From Nymphalis io (Eukaryota > Arthropoda > Insecta > Lepidoptera > Nymphalidae), in assembly GCF_905147045.1 (NCBI RefSeq), contig NC_065918.1, forward strand, positions 9,486,001 to 9,550,000: a DNA stretch of 64,000 nucleotides. The letters run 5' to 3'. Shown in pieces: positions 1 through 13,815 of this stretch (position 1 is its first letter; every line of letters begins with the position of its first letter). The position numbers were made by a program, and so were the translations under genes. The notes under the pieces were generated by a model. The model was not told the DNA's origin. It searched no databases and saw only the letters and a list, made by a program, of their open reading frames with translations.

Positions 1-231
1 TTCTTCGACAGTGAAGAAAAACAAAGCGAGTATATCATGCGTTAACATATAACTATTCTTGATGTAATAAGTTCTACGCCTTCTTTTTAAGAAAAAAGGG
101 AGACCGGCCTTTATACTATTACAAAATCTAAGCTCATCGTTACTTCTTTAAATATATGCACATATTGCTTAAGTGAATTTTGAGGATGTATCGATCAACG
201 GCTAAGATCTCAATAAAGAATATTGTTTCAG
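1..231 (+). other. ap: End of an upstream apterous intron
   Basis: AT-rich sequence before the first visible coding exon, ending in a splice acceptor (TTGTTTCAG). The promoter, 5' UTR and initiator exon must lie to the left of the window. No other feature was seen. Confidence 0.75.
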
Positions 232-554
232 CAACAGAGTGAGCGGTACCTATCTTCGGCGTACGAGGCAGGGGCAGAGTTGTCGCCAGTCGCGCCCGCA
301 GCATCACCGGGTTCCCCCCGCGATTGCACTTCGTGTCGCAAACGGGAACCACCAGATGAACCTCCGCCACCGCCTCCAGAAGACGCATGTGCAGGTTGCG
401 GCGCTAGGATAACAGACAGATATTACCTTCTTGCTCTAGAACGACGCTGGCACACTCCGTGCTTGAGATGCTGCGAATGCAAGATGCCCCTTGACTCAGA
501 ACAGAGATGCTATGCGCGGGACAGTAATATATTCTGCAAAAACGACTACATCAG
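232..554 (+). CDS. ap: apterous coding exon with N-terminal region and LIM domain 1
   Basis: The acceptor is the AG at 230-231 after a T-rich tract; reading begins in phase 0 with CAA CAG AGT GAG. The peptide starts QQSERYLSSAYEAG, like the QQSARFL segment that follows the first few residues in Drosophila Ap, so the true start codon is on an upstream exon outside the window. An in-frame TTG at 223 lies in the intron and is not the start. A low-complexity Pro/Glu stretch precedes LIM1. Zinc ligands are CxxC at 53/56, H74, C77, C80, C83, C102 and D105, with the expected spacing C-x2-C-x17-H-x2-C-x2-C-x2-C-x18-C-x2-D. The donor is GTCAGT at 555, splitting an Arg codon AG|G (phase 2). An AG at 236-237 could serve as an alternative in-frame acceptor that drops two Gln codons. 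Confidence 0.93.
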
Positions 555-1872
555 GTCAGTTTTTAGCGTTAGCACCTTAAATGAGATGGCATTCAAATGC
601 TTTTAATTAAATTGTTATTTATAGTATAAATTTAAAATTATATCATCTTTGGAGTTTAAACTAACATACTTTGCAATTCTATTTAGACACATATCGGGAT
701 CCTACAGGAAAATAATGACTAAAAATTATGTTAACAGGTGTTATGGCTCAGAAACTATTATTTCCTTATTTGTTTGTGTCATATTTATTATTGGATAGCG
801 AAATGACAATTTAAATTAGTGTATTAACTATAAAAACTGTGAGCATTCAAAAAATTAGTATATATATTTAGTCATGATCATTTCCCCTATTCTAATATAT
901 GATTTGGTGGAATAATATTATAAAACAAGAACTTGTCATTTCTTTAAATAAAATATTTTTGCATCAGAAACTTTTTATGCAAGCTTTACATGAAGAAACG
1001 TTGCAATAAAAGACAACCATAAAATTTTATTCTTATCGCGCCTAAAACGGTTTCACATCAAAATTATAATTATTCATTTTATTTAAACAAAAAAAAAAAA
1101 TAATTTTCATTCCATAGAATACGTAAAATATAAATAGTTTTTGATATAATTAATTCAACGTGTTCGGAATTCCCAGAGCTATTTTCAATTACTAGGAAAT
1201 ACTCGAAACAAATAGAGTTTCAACAGATCTTTATTAAATTAAAGTTGTTTTAGTTCATTTAAATTCAATAAAATAGTATAATACACACAATTAAGCGTAT
1301 ATTAATACAATTAATAAATTAATAAATAAAAAATACAATTAAGCGTATATTAAAAAAATACGCTCTACTTAAACTAATCTACTTACATAATGATAGTTAC
1401 CTTGGTTAACTTTTGTAATATTTTTCCGGTTTAAATATATTATGAATGAAACCCACAACATATCTTAGACAATATTTTTATAAGCTGAGTTTAGAATAAA
1501 GAATCATGTTCGTCTAGGTTTAGGCACCCATATATGTCACGTGGGCCGTCACCCATCTGAGGTGGTATCTGATGAACGTTTTACAGCCCACCCCGGTCAC
1601 AATTCACTCCGTGTTATCACTAGGACGACGGGCACGTACGCATCTCAATGACATCTCTACGGGACGTCGGGCCCGCGGGGAACAAGTGACGAAAGAGAGC
1701 GTTCGCTAAATACTCCTAGCACCTAGCTAGGTTAATAAAATGTTAGTTAATAAAAAAGGGAATGTTATATTTTCAACAATTGCTTATTACAATTGCAAAG
1801 GTAGTAATGGGCTAAGATGATAATCTATAACGATAACTGACATAAGTTGTATATATCTATTTTATAATAAGC

Positions 1873-1923
<51 letters not shown>

Positions 1924-4900
1924 AGCACAAATGTATATACTTATTCCGTCTAGGACAAAAATAAATAAAGATTCGTATTTCTATTCAAGTCTTAAGTACA
2001 CATAGTTTTTATATTTTTCCGCATTACCTAACAAAAAGATATTCAAAGATATTGATCTCTATATATTTAAGACTATTATAAATATGGACTGAATTTTTAA
2101 TTTAACTTATTATAATAGGTACTTATTTCATTCAGCTTATCACTTGAACCAACGAGAAATTATTAATTAAGTAGCAAATATATATTCTAAAAAAAACACC
2201 ACAGTAATGTCATTTTATTATATTTTATATAAATGGTCTCTATTAAAATAAAATTGGTACTTAAACGTTAACCAAATCGAGTTTTTCCCATTGTAAAGAT
2301 TTCGTAACTTTGTATATTTCTCACTCAAAAAAACAATTATAAGCTTTATATCATATATAATTCTTCCGTATGGATATCGGGACGGGCAGCTACTATATAT
2401 TATGAATCTAAATAATAACGGTATAAAGCTAAAGTTATAATCTGTACGTTCAAAACCAGTTCATTGATTTTTTAAGTTTATCCCAAAAAGTGAATAAGAG
2501 CATATGTTTTGAATAAATTAATACAAGCTATACAAATAATATTAATGCTTTTCTAAATTAATAAAGTTGCTTTCAACACTTTCCGACTTTATGTTTATTC
2601 ACGTATTATAACATTAATTGATTGTAAATAAATTATCAAATTTAGTACGTTTTCAAAAGAAATTCATAATCATGTTTCTGGATTTATAAATAACAAGTTT
2701 TGACTCGCGGATTCACAGCTCTAAATATTAATTATACAAACGTAAATGTATATTTCATACAATTTGCCATATAAGTGTCGCTCATGGTTACTGCTCCAGA
2801 GACGTATTGTGAAGTATTTTTCCTAATAATCGTACGTATGTAACGCAGAACTGAGATTAGTGCGTTCAATCAAACAAATTATCTAGGATTATAATAAATG
2901 TATAAAATATATTTTATTAATTATATAATTTAAATACATTCATAAAACATGTGAACAAACAATATGAAACAATTAGTAAATATAGGACCAATAAATCTAT
3001 ATACTCAAACTCATACGGTCTACCTGTACTATAAGATCTTACACTACCGACTACATCCTGAGCCGCAATCTCATAATAGACTCGGGATATACGTAATTTA
3101 GTTCTAGGATAGCTCAAACTTCAGGGCGAAGTCTACCAGGCTCCAGCTGATCTGACATGAACTATGCAGATAAAAAAAATTAAATGCTTACATGATAAAC
3201 TATATCACAAATAATAATAAAATTATGATGTTAAATCCATCAAACAAGCTTTCTCACAATTATAAGCTACCATCGAGTAAAGCTTCCATAATAATAGAGC
3301 ACGTATTTTTTTATGAATTGTCTTTTTGTCCTCTACGTGACTTGGGTTTGGTGTTTAACTTATAAGGCGTCAGATCTCAAGGTCCTAGGTTAAAAACTCT
3401 CGGTACCATCCCGGCTAAGAAGTTGACATTGTAATCCCGTACCACAGAAAGCAGATAACAATAAAATAAATCTAATGGCTCTGTTATTCAGTCAATCAAA
3501 ATATTCCGTCGCTCTTTATTATTATACTTACTTATATACTTACTCTAACTTAGCTTAAACAATAACTTGAATAAATAACCTATGCCTGAAATACAATCAT
3601 ACAATTCGTATGCAAAAAAATATTTACCTAATTATTATCTGCGAATGTATAATGGTCATTATCAAGTCTCATTTTTAAGCCTAAAACGAAATATGTACGT
3701 AAATATAATGTATTTTTATACAGCACGAGCTAATACACGTAAACAACGCTAATAACGTTAAATTCAAAAATAAATTCTAGATACAATTTATTAGAACTTT
3801 GCACCTGTGTTGCCCATATTAAAATGCACGGTTCGTAACAATTATTAAAAACATTTATTTTTAACAAAAGGAACATTTGTATTAATTGTATTATTTATTT
3901 ATTTAGGTATCCACACATAAGCTATAAATCCGATTTATGTGAAACTTTCACAAAATTTAATAAAAAATAGTTCGTCATCGACTAGATATGTTTTTATATT
4001 TTATGATATGTAATTAATTATGTTAAAATAGTCTGTGGAAATTCGTCGCGGTTTAGGCGCTTTCATGTCGAACGAGACAAAAATATTATAATATATTTGT
4101 TTAGAGATATAGCAGTTCCCATAAAAGTCTGTCTACTTAATAGATAAGACTAAGAAACCAGTTATATTTTAAAGTAGTACGTTTTAACGAAAAAAATATC
4201 TGAAATATAATTTGACTTACATATCCATTGATTACATAATATTGAATGTAGTAGTAGTAGTAAAAAATATATATATAATATATTCAAAGCCGACGCGAAT
4301 CACAAGGTATTTAGTAAAAAAAGACAACATAGAAATTTATAGTACCTACAACTTTCATTAAAAGCTAAATATAAACTAGGTATAACAGTTTCATTAGATT
4401 TGCATGTTAATTAATAGTGCGTGTGCAATGGATCAATTCGAATGCAATTTGACTCGAGGTGGCCGGCCATCACAACCAATACTTGACATTTAGCTAAATT
4501 GACGTACGAATGACGTCAAATTTAAATCATTGACTAAACGTAAAGGTTCTGATCGTTGTATTATTAACAATTTTATTTATCTTGATACCATTCTATAATA
4601 TACTATGAAGAACGCATTTTTAGCGTGTTTTTTTTTATAGAATAGAAAGGCGGACGATCATATGGGCCACCTGATGGTAAGTAGTCACCAAACGCCTTTA
4701 GACATTAGCATTTTAAGAAATGTTAACCATTGCTTACATCACCAATGCGCCACCAACCTTGGGAACTAAGATTTTATGTCCCTTGTGCCTGTAATTACAC
4801 TGGAACTCACCCTTCAAACCGGAACACAACAATATTAAGTATTGCTGTTTTGCGGTAGAATATCTGATGAGTGGGTGATACCTACCCAGACGAGCTTGCA

Positions 4901-7900
4901 CAAAGCCCTACCACCAGTAAAGATTTATGAATGTAAAAATCTATATATTAGTTAGTTTTATTGTATACTGATATGTAAACATACGTAGATATTTAGCGGC
5001 CTTAATTATAAACGTTGCTTAGCGAGCGATTAGTTAAACAACACTGTGTCTTCTTATTTCGAATTACAAATCTATAATGATAGAAAGAGCGAAATCATTA
5101 TTTAACTTAACAGCTGCTAAGCACCGTTTATAAGTAAAGCCTTAGATTCATTGCGTTGAAACATATTATCATATGTAGCTACCTTTCAGACTTGTTGTAT
5201 AAACATATTTATTGTCTAACATAAATAATCATATAACATCTTTTATAAATATAATATTATATTTAAACATATTATATTTATAAAAGATGTTAGGTGATTA
5301 CATATCTTTTAAAAATCGTATGCATTTTCTAAGTAACGCGTATATTAATTATAATACAGTATATTTAATGGTATGTGCGTTTAATGATCATAACGGTTTT
5401 GAAAACGGCAATGACTTCAATTATTAACTTCCCAGAGGAAGTTAATGTAATGGGTCGATTTTGTGAATCCCAAATTTCTGCATACCTCACATATTTCTTT
5501 CAAGATCACCAGCATCTAAATTCAAAGTTTTTATAGAGATGTCTGTGAGTGTTTCTATGTACGTATGCACGTATGTTCGTATTTACGTTCGGAATTATCT
5601 TTCGCATCGATTATCTCGCGAACCAAAAATTTGACGTTTATAACCAACCAAAAATTATGTTGACATGGGACTAGGCTCATTCGACGCGTAATTACATAAT
5701 TATTTTTAGCCATATAAGGTTTCATATTAAATGTATAATAATTATTTAGTGTCATTATAAAAATAATAAATTAGTTTGAAATCGATTTGAAAATGTATTT
5801 AATAGTTTTTTATTCCTCACCTCTGGGGAGTTATTCGTGTGGACCTCACGGGTCGCACCCAGACCACTTTTTAAATTTATTTTAACTGAATTATATATAT
5901 ATATATATTTTTTTTTTTTGAAAAAGCCGAGATGGCCCTGTGGTAAGAACGCGTGAATCTTAACCGATGATCGTGGGTTCAAACACGGGCAAGCACCACT
6001 GAATTTTTATGTGCTTAATTTGTGATTATAATTCATCTCGTGCTTTACGGTGAAGGAAAACATCGTGAGGAAACCTTCATGTGTCTAATTTCACTGAAGT
6101 TCTGCCACATGTGAATTCTACCAACCCGCATTGGAGCAGCGTGGTGGAATAAGCTCCAAACTTTCTCCTCAAAAAGAGGAGAGGAGGCCTTTAGCCCAGC
6201 AGTGGGACATTCACAGGCTGTTACGGAATTATATTTTGAATTAAAAGTGTCTACCAAAAGTCTCTTACTTAAATGATAAAATTAAAATATTTGTTGTTAT
6301 AATTTACAATATAATTTACAACATTTTTATAAATATTGCGCTATGTTACCGTTGTGTGCTAATAAATGTAAGTAGGTACATATTGTTATATTCATTGCAT
6401 TGTGCAAAACACTTCTTATACTTTGCAAGTTTATTATAATCTATTAAAATGTTTCTCAGTATTTGATCAAATTATTTGATACCATGAAATAATGTTTGAT
6501 TATCTACATAAATATATAATTAAGATGATAAAGTATTAAAAAAATTAGAATTGTCTATGATAATTTGGAACGTCAACTTTATCATTATATTTTTAATGAA
6601 AGTAGCTACCATATGAAAATAACGTAGCTGGAACATAAAAGTTGGATAATATATTCTATGATTGGATAAAAAACGTTCGTAGGTCATCGTCTGTCTTTAT
6701 CTCGACGTCCTTTACCTCTCAAATAACATTATCAGCTCCTAGAGCGGTGAAATACAAGAAACAATAAACGGACATCGTAAACATACGTTATGTGGGCATA
6801 AATCAAATCCTTCCCTAGCTACGAGACACTTGTTAAATTGCTCATAAAAGTCTTCAACGCAACGAATACGCGTATATTAGAATGGGTTTATGGCAGCTCT
6901 CAGCTAAGGTATCGGCACTTTTGATTGGTTCGGCCGAGTTCGGACACGGACATCGGACAGCTAAACATACGAATTTCAACCAAATCAAGTTCTATTTTTC
7001 ACCTGCTATAGCATTTGATTATTATCACGGCAGTTCAGATATTAAAAGATAGATCATCTTATAAAATTATTTTATTTTGTATTGTGCATCGATTGATAGC
7101 GATCGAATAATTTTCGAACTACGTAATAAAACAAAATTATAAACTATTTTATAAATAATTTATATTTATTTTCTAATAAATATTTTATTTTATTATATGA
7201 ATAATTCATAAATTTAATTATTATTACACTCTCTCGAGTTTATCTGTTATTGTATTAAGCTGTTTAAAATTAGATTAGAGAATAACGAATAGTTAAAATA
7301 GCGTATAATATTAAATAAAAGCGGGCGAATGTGGGAACGTGTCATGCGGGAATTTGTATAAAGCTATGATCGTCACTGAGCTTGCGAATAGATCCAATAT
7401 ATTCAATATCACAATATTTTTACCTAAATTACTAAAAAACAAAGCGTAATTATTACATAAATTGTAGCCTTAACGCATACATTAAATTGATACAAAGTTA
7501 AAACATAAATTCAATATTAATTATAAATCGAAAATACATAAATTAACGAATTTAATTTCAATTTTTACATATGTAAATATATTATATAGTCCTAACGTGC
7601 TTACGTTTTCTTCTAGATATAGAATAATAAGTAATTATCTATAACAGGCTCCATTCAGTCGTCATAAGTGGAGTCCGACTGAGCCGGCGTCAAGCGGAGC
7701 TCTGTTTATGGCCCCACTCATTGTATTATATTATGTGTATGCGAAATACCATAATTTTGAACATATTATTGTTGTAGGTGTTGTCATGCTCCAAAAATAT
7801 ACGGATGCTTTTGTTTTAGAGGTGAGAATTAGACAATGAGGAGCATTGCTTAACCGTCTCACAAATCATACAATTTGAATAAGAATTCTCTCATGAATTC

Positions 7901-10900
7901 CAAGTAATTAAAGTGAAAATCAGCAAAGACTTGGTAAATGAGATTAATTTCTCTTTAATAGTCTGCTTAGACATTTAATGTGTGAGACTTGATTTGAGGA
8001 ATAAAAATAAGTAAGCTTTCGTTTATAACAACTTTGGTATAAATGAAACGAATCACATTAAAAAATGTGAAATATTAACCAACGGAGAAAAAAAGAAGAT
8101 TAATTGTATCTTACAAAGTTGTAAGACTTATGATTGATGGATGATTGTTTTATTTAATTACAAATACCAATAATATTTATTATACTTGATAATATGTTAA
8201 ACTTTTCAAACAAATATATGTTTGTTATTTATTTAATCAATAAGTTCTTAACAGAAGCTGCCGGCTTACTGTTCAGATAACATGAGCCTACCAGCGCTAA
8301 ATACAAGAAACCAATTAGATTCAATGTACATATATAATATCATAATAGGAACGAATTTTATTTATCGTCAGTTATTTTATCAAAAGATAAAGTTTAATTA
8401 CTATCAGTACCGTATCTTTATTGCCTTCTCCCGTGGCGTCTTATCATTTACATCGATCTGACTTGTTTATGGATAAAATTTTGATATTTCTACTATGGAA
8501 TTCAGTTATTCACCGTAGGAATCGTCAAGGTCGCGTTGTGAAAGTTGATACAGTAACTGATAATTGTTATGTTTTTATTATATTATATCAATGTAAATAA
8601 GTAAGAAAACTGAGTATCACTTTAAATCTGATAACAATAACTCTTCGACGTAAGTTTGAGATCATTCACTCTATCAGACCGTGTCGTCAATAAACATATC
8701 TGACAACGGATTTGCTGCAGCATTTCAAAGAGTAGGTCATTGTTTCTCGGTAATACGGGTGATTATCGCTTGTACGGAACTCATCTTAAGTTCAATATAA
8801 TTTTGTAGCTAAATTAAAATTATATTCCCGTCGGAAGCTCGCGTGACGTCACGGCCTGTGCGCATGCGCGTTGCCTGACGGATTAATACGATCAAACTCC
8901 TGCGGATCACGCGAACACTCATTTTTTTGACAAGTCTAGGGTCAAAATTGCTACTTTCATGTTTTCTTGGTATCGACCACCCACCCGCACATTCTCTGTG
9001 TCATTATTGTGAATTGTGTCTGTGTCACTGTTAATAACTATTATAAAGTCAATTAATATAAAAGGTATATAGTAATACATAGCTACTAGTAATCAAATCG
9101 AAAATTTTAATTTTAAGTGTAATGTTTCCGAATATTGTGTAGCATTTTAATTAATGACTTCCATGAAATAAAACTATTTTCACACATATTATAGGCGATT
9201 AGGTAATCATTAATTAAAGTTTATATTTTTTGCTATTTTTAGGTAAAACTACTATAAGCGGTATAGGATGTTCAAAAACATTCAAGTAATTGCTCCATTT
9301 CTTAAATATAATAAATATATTTTAAATAAATTATTTAAATATAAAATTTAATTAAAGTTAAGGAGTAAAAGTATCTGAATTAGTAATATGTACGATACAA
9401 AAATATTTATTTTTAACAATTCTATCATATTTAATTGTGTAGGTTACGTATGTAGTGAATTTATACAGTTATAATTATAAGACAATTATAATTATAGCAA
9501 TTTAATTTGCTTGTCACAAAAATAATTTGAAGATTATTTAATAAACCTGGACGAAAAAGTAGAACTGGTAACGATGAAAATCATTTCATAGTGTTCATCG
9601 TTAAATATAGTATACATTCAATTTCTTGGAGACGGTATCTTGAATTATAGAAAAAGTTAATGTAATTATGGTATAGAAGTAATAACTCTATATCACTGTC
9701 CTATGGACAGTGATATAGAGTTATTACTTATTATTACTTAACGACTACCCTATTGGAGAACTTATAGAAGTTCTCCAATAGGGTAGTCGTTTACAAAAAT
9801 AAAAACATTATATTTTACTTTTGTTCTTAATATATATATAATTGATTACAGGAACATGATATAAACCCAGTTTTTAAAAATATCATTAAACGAACTATCT
9901 ATCTTAGATGTTTTATTAAAAATACTTATTTATTTTTAACATGATGAAAAATTTAAAAACTTTTGATATAGTCACTATACAATATTGTTTTCTATAAATT
10001 TACTTTAAACATTATTATTATTATTTTTTTATAGAATAGGTAGGCGGACGAGCATATGGGCCACCTGATGGTAAGTGGTCACCAAACGCCCTTAGACATT
10101 GGCATTGTAAGAAATGTCAACCATCGCTTACATAGTCAATGCGCCACCAACCTTGGGTACTAAGATTTTATGTCCCTTGTACCTGTAATTACACTGGCTC
10201 ACTCACCCTTTAAACCGGAACACAACAATAATAAGTACTGCTGTTTTGCGGTAGAATATCTGATGAGTGGGTGGTGTACCTACCCAGACGAGCTTGCACA
10301 AAGCTCTACCACCAGTACCAGTATTAATCATTCCTTTATTTCAAATCATATATAATCACGCTCAAATAGAGCAATAGAAAAGCAACTCCGACTATCGACT
10401 ATTTTTAATAGTCGTGTTTAAACAAAGTATAACATCTTTATGTTTTATTTTGATAAGGTGTTTTCAATGCAACTTTTTGTTGTTTAATAAAATATAAATA
10501 TTCAAATATGGTGTATGTATATCATAAAAAATGTGATAATAATCTGTTGTATTAATTAATATAATATATTGTCAAAATGTCTCGTTTCTGTAAAAACATT
10601 TATATTTCTTAAATTTAACCGCGGCTCTTATTATTACCGAGTTATAACTCAAAACACATTTTTTCTTTATGTTTTTGCGTTATTACGTAAATGTACCCAG
10701 GAGATAAAATAAGTAGTCTAATTTTAAAATGTATCATTCTCAGACACATGGTTGAGTCAAAGTCGAAGTTTACATGAATTGTATGATTAAACTAAGAGTG
10801 TGCTGCATAATATTGCTGTTTATTCAGATAATACAAGGTTAAGATCGAAATGATAAAATCAATGCGAGAAATAACTCTAGTCATAGAGTAAATATCATTG

Positions 10901-13744
10901 AATAATATATATTTTTAACGCTATAAATCTTAGATGAATAGTTTTATGTTTTTAATTTTTTATGCGAATATTATTTATAATTGCTCCGGTCATTTAATAT
11001 TATGGAAAAAACTAACATCCAAATTTTGCGTGTTTAATATTATGCGTATGCGTTAGTTTTCGATAAGGTGCTTCTTATTGTACAAATAAAAATATTCATT
11101 TCTTTCACATACAGATCTTATAAATCTTAATATTATGACGTTTTGGATGGCGTGTTCAATGAGACAGGCTATCATTTATAATCTATTGCCTAAGCCGTAT
11201 CTATTCTGCAATCGCTCCACAACTTCATTCATAAGCGATCTGATCGCTATCGCATGTGAGACTGCTGGTGCATTGTCTCTTAGTTCACACTGGTACACTG
11301 ATATGTTGGATACGCGCCGAAAAAAGTGTAATTCTACTCAATTCCATGTATTTATACAGTCAGTAACCATTAAATAAAGGTGTTTAAGCTATTTATTACA
11401 ATTTATTTAATGTAAAATGTTCTCTTATATTTTTATCGATTAACACCTGCGAGTACACGGTATCTATAAGACTTTGCTTGTTTTATACAGATAATGTAAG
11501 GTCCGGAACTGCGCACGAGTCCCACTATAAACATAAACAGTGTTGTCACGCGTTCAACAGACGGAGTTATCGATATCGCGTCCGGGTCAGCCGGGCCTAG
11601 TACGGTCAGATATGGGCCACGGAGTCCACAGAATACCTATATTATCGCTGGTCACTCAACAGCGGCGACACGGCGCCAATTATATTACGTAATCAATTCG
11701 CGAAACGTATACGCTGGTTATCGCTGTTACAGGAATTACTATTTCATTTCTTTTTGATATGCCGCCTTGCTTCGAAATTAAAAAATAACAGAAAACGAAT
11801 GGAGAAGTTAAATTAATTTGTTTCATACCAAAATAATTTTCTCGCCAGTAATGTCACATAAATAGTCGTTTATTTTCTAAATGCCTACTCCGATGATGAT
11901 GCCATGATCTTTCAGATAATTGTGTTTTATGGTTCAAAATGAATATTCTTATACCTTATCACCTTAAATTAATGAGAATAAAGGAGAAAATCGGTAGTCC
12001 GGAGCTATTCTAGCGAACTCTAACGGGAATATATTTTATAGACTATTTCAGGTTTAAAAAAAAGACAAGAAGTGGTATCCTAGCTCAATACTTTATAGTT
12101 ATATACCAATAATTGTTAAACTTTGTCGTATAAGTTAACTTGGTGTTTTTATCCAGGTTCGTGAATAAAATTGATGTCTAGTTTTTCTGTGTTTTCTGTA
12201 ATAATATGATATATTAAGAAATATGCACCAGAAAAGGGATTAGAGTCCTCCTTCAAGAAGAAAAACATTTATACGCACTCCATATATATACATATACACA
12301 CACCTGCTTCAGTTTACACAATACACACGCGCGCACGCACTATCAATAACTAACAGTATCACTAATTTAGAAATCATCACTTGAATAAGAAAAAAGTATC
12401 TGAATACTTAGCACTGGATAGGATCTAAATTATCTTAAAAACTCTCAATAAATTATTGTGCTCCTTTGCGATTTAGTTAAGAGATAGGTTAATGAATACG
12501 ACAATATTTACTTTTTATTTTTCAAAAGTCTATTTTCCTATTTAAGAAATTCTTAATACATTATTAACATAAACGACGAAGGGCAACCTTTAGGAATGAG
12601 TTGTGAAATAATTGAATAAATATTTTGTTGCTGTAAGTAGAAAGTAATAGGACTAAAGAAAATTCCCTTCTCGGTTTCTGAGAAGGAAACTTAGTCGGCG
12701 AACTTTGTGATCGTGATGTGTGTAAGTTCTATACAATTTATATTCCTGCTATCGGTGGCAGAGGTACGAGTATAATACAAAAAGTACAATAGTTGTTTTT
12801 TTATTTTTTTATCAGAACGAAGTATGGCATTTTTTTGCCGCTGTTTATTATTCTATTAAGAAAATGTAATATTACAAAAGAGAGAGAGAGAGAGTTGCGT
12901 AAAAGATTATAAAGACGGATAGGCTATGTGAGGAAATAATACATTTTTGAATTAAATGAAGATAAAATATGTTACGTCGAGTAAACGTGTGATTCTGCGT
13001 TACGCCTTTTAAAAAATAAGCTTGAAAAATGGAGGTGAATGTCAGCTCGCGTCCAAGCGTTATAATAATCGATGCATTAAAGTTGTTACGAAATATTTTC
13101 TTATTTAGATTTCGTTCATTTTCGCAATCTAACACAATGCCACACAATTTATATTAAAATAGCTAATGCGCAGTATGAGTTGCTATCTCTTTAATTTTTT
13201 TTAAACACTAATATCTCATACGACTAGCAGTAAAAAAAATCCTCGCTCAAATCAATACCAATAGTCATGCCGATCGGTTAAACGGTATAAAAGTTTAGGT
13301 GTTGCAGCGCCATCTATCAGCGAGGCACAACAATGTGCCAACTTTCATGGTTCAAACGGTGTCGAAGTGTATTAATCTTAAACAGCATATCTTTTTTTAT
13401 ATATAAGACTATGAAAAGACATTTTACACGTTCTTCATGATACTTCATAATGAAAACGTATGCTTTTAGAAAACAACTCTAGAAATTGAAGATTAAGTGT
13501 GCATATATCTATTTATATATTTTGTCACATTGCAACATGTAGTAGAAGCGGGGTAACCTCTGAGATAGCTTATCACGCGTGTAGTGCAGACGCTGAGTAC
13601 CGGCTTACATCAGCTCCTTGTTTCGAACTTAATATTCTACGCTATAAACAAACATTTATGAGGTACATCATTTTCAGATTAAAATGTGCGTCTTATTTTC
13701 ATCGTAGTTTAACACATACATATATGCAAATGTTAAGATTTATA

Positions 13745-13815
<71 letters not shown>

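Noticed and set aside
223..231. TTG at 223 as the apterous start
   Set aside because: It lies within the splice-acceptor tract (TTGTTTCAG); family comparison indicates a start on an upstream exon.
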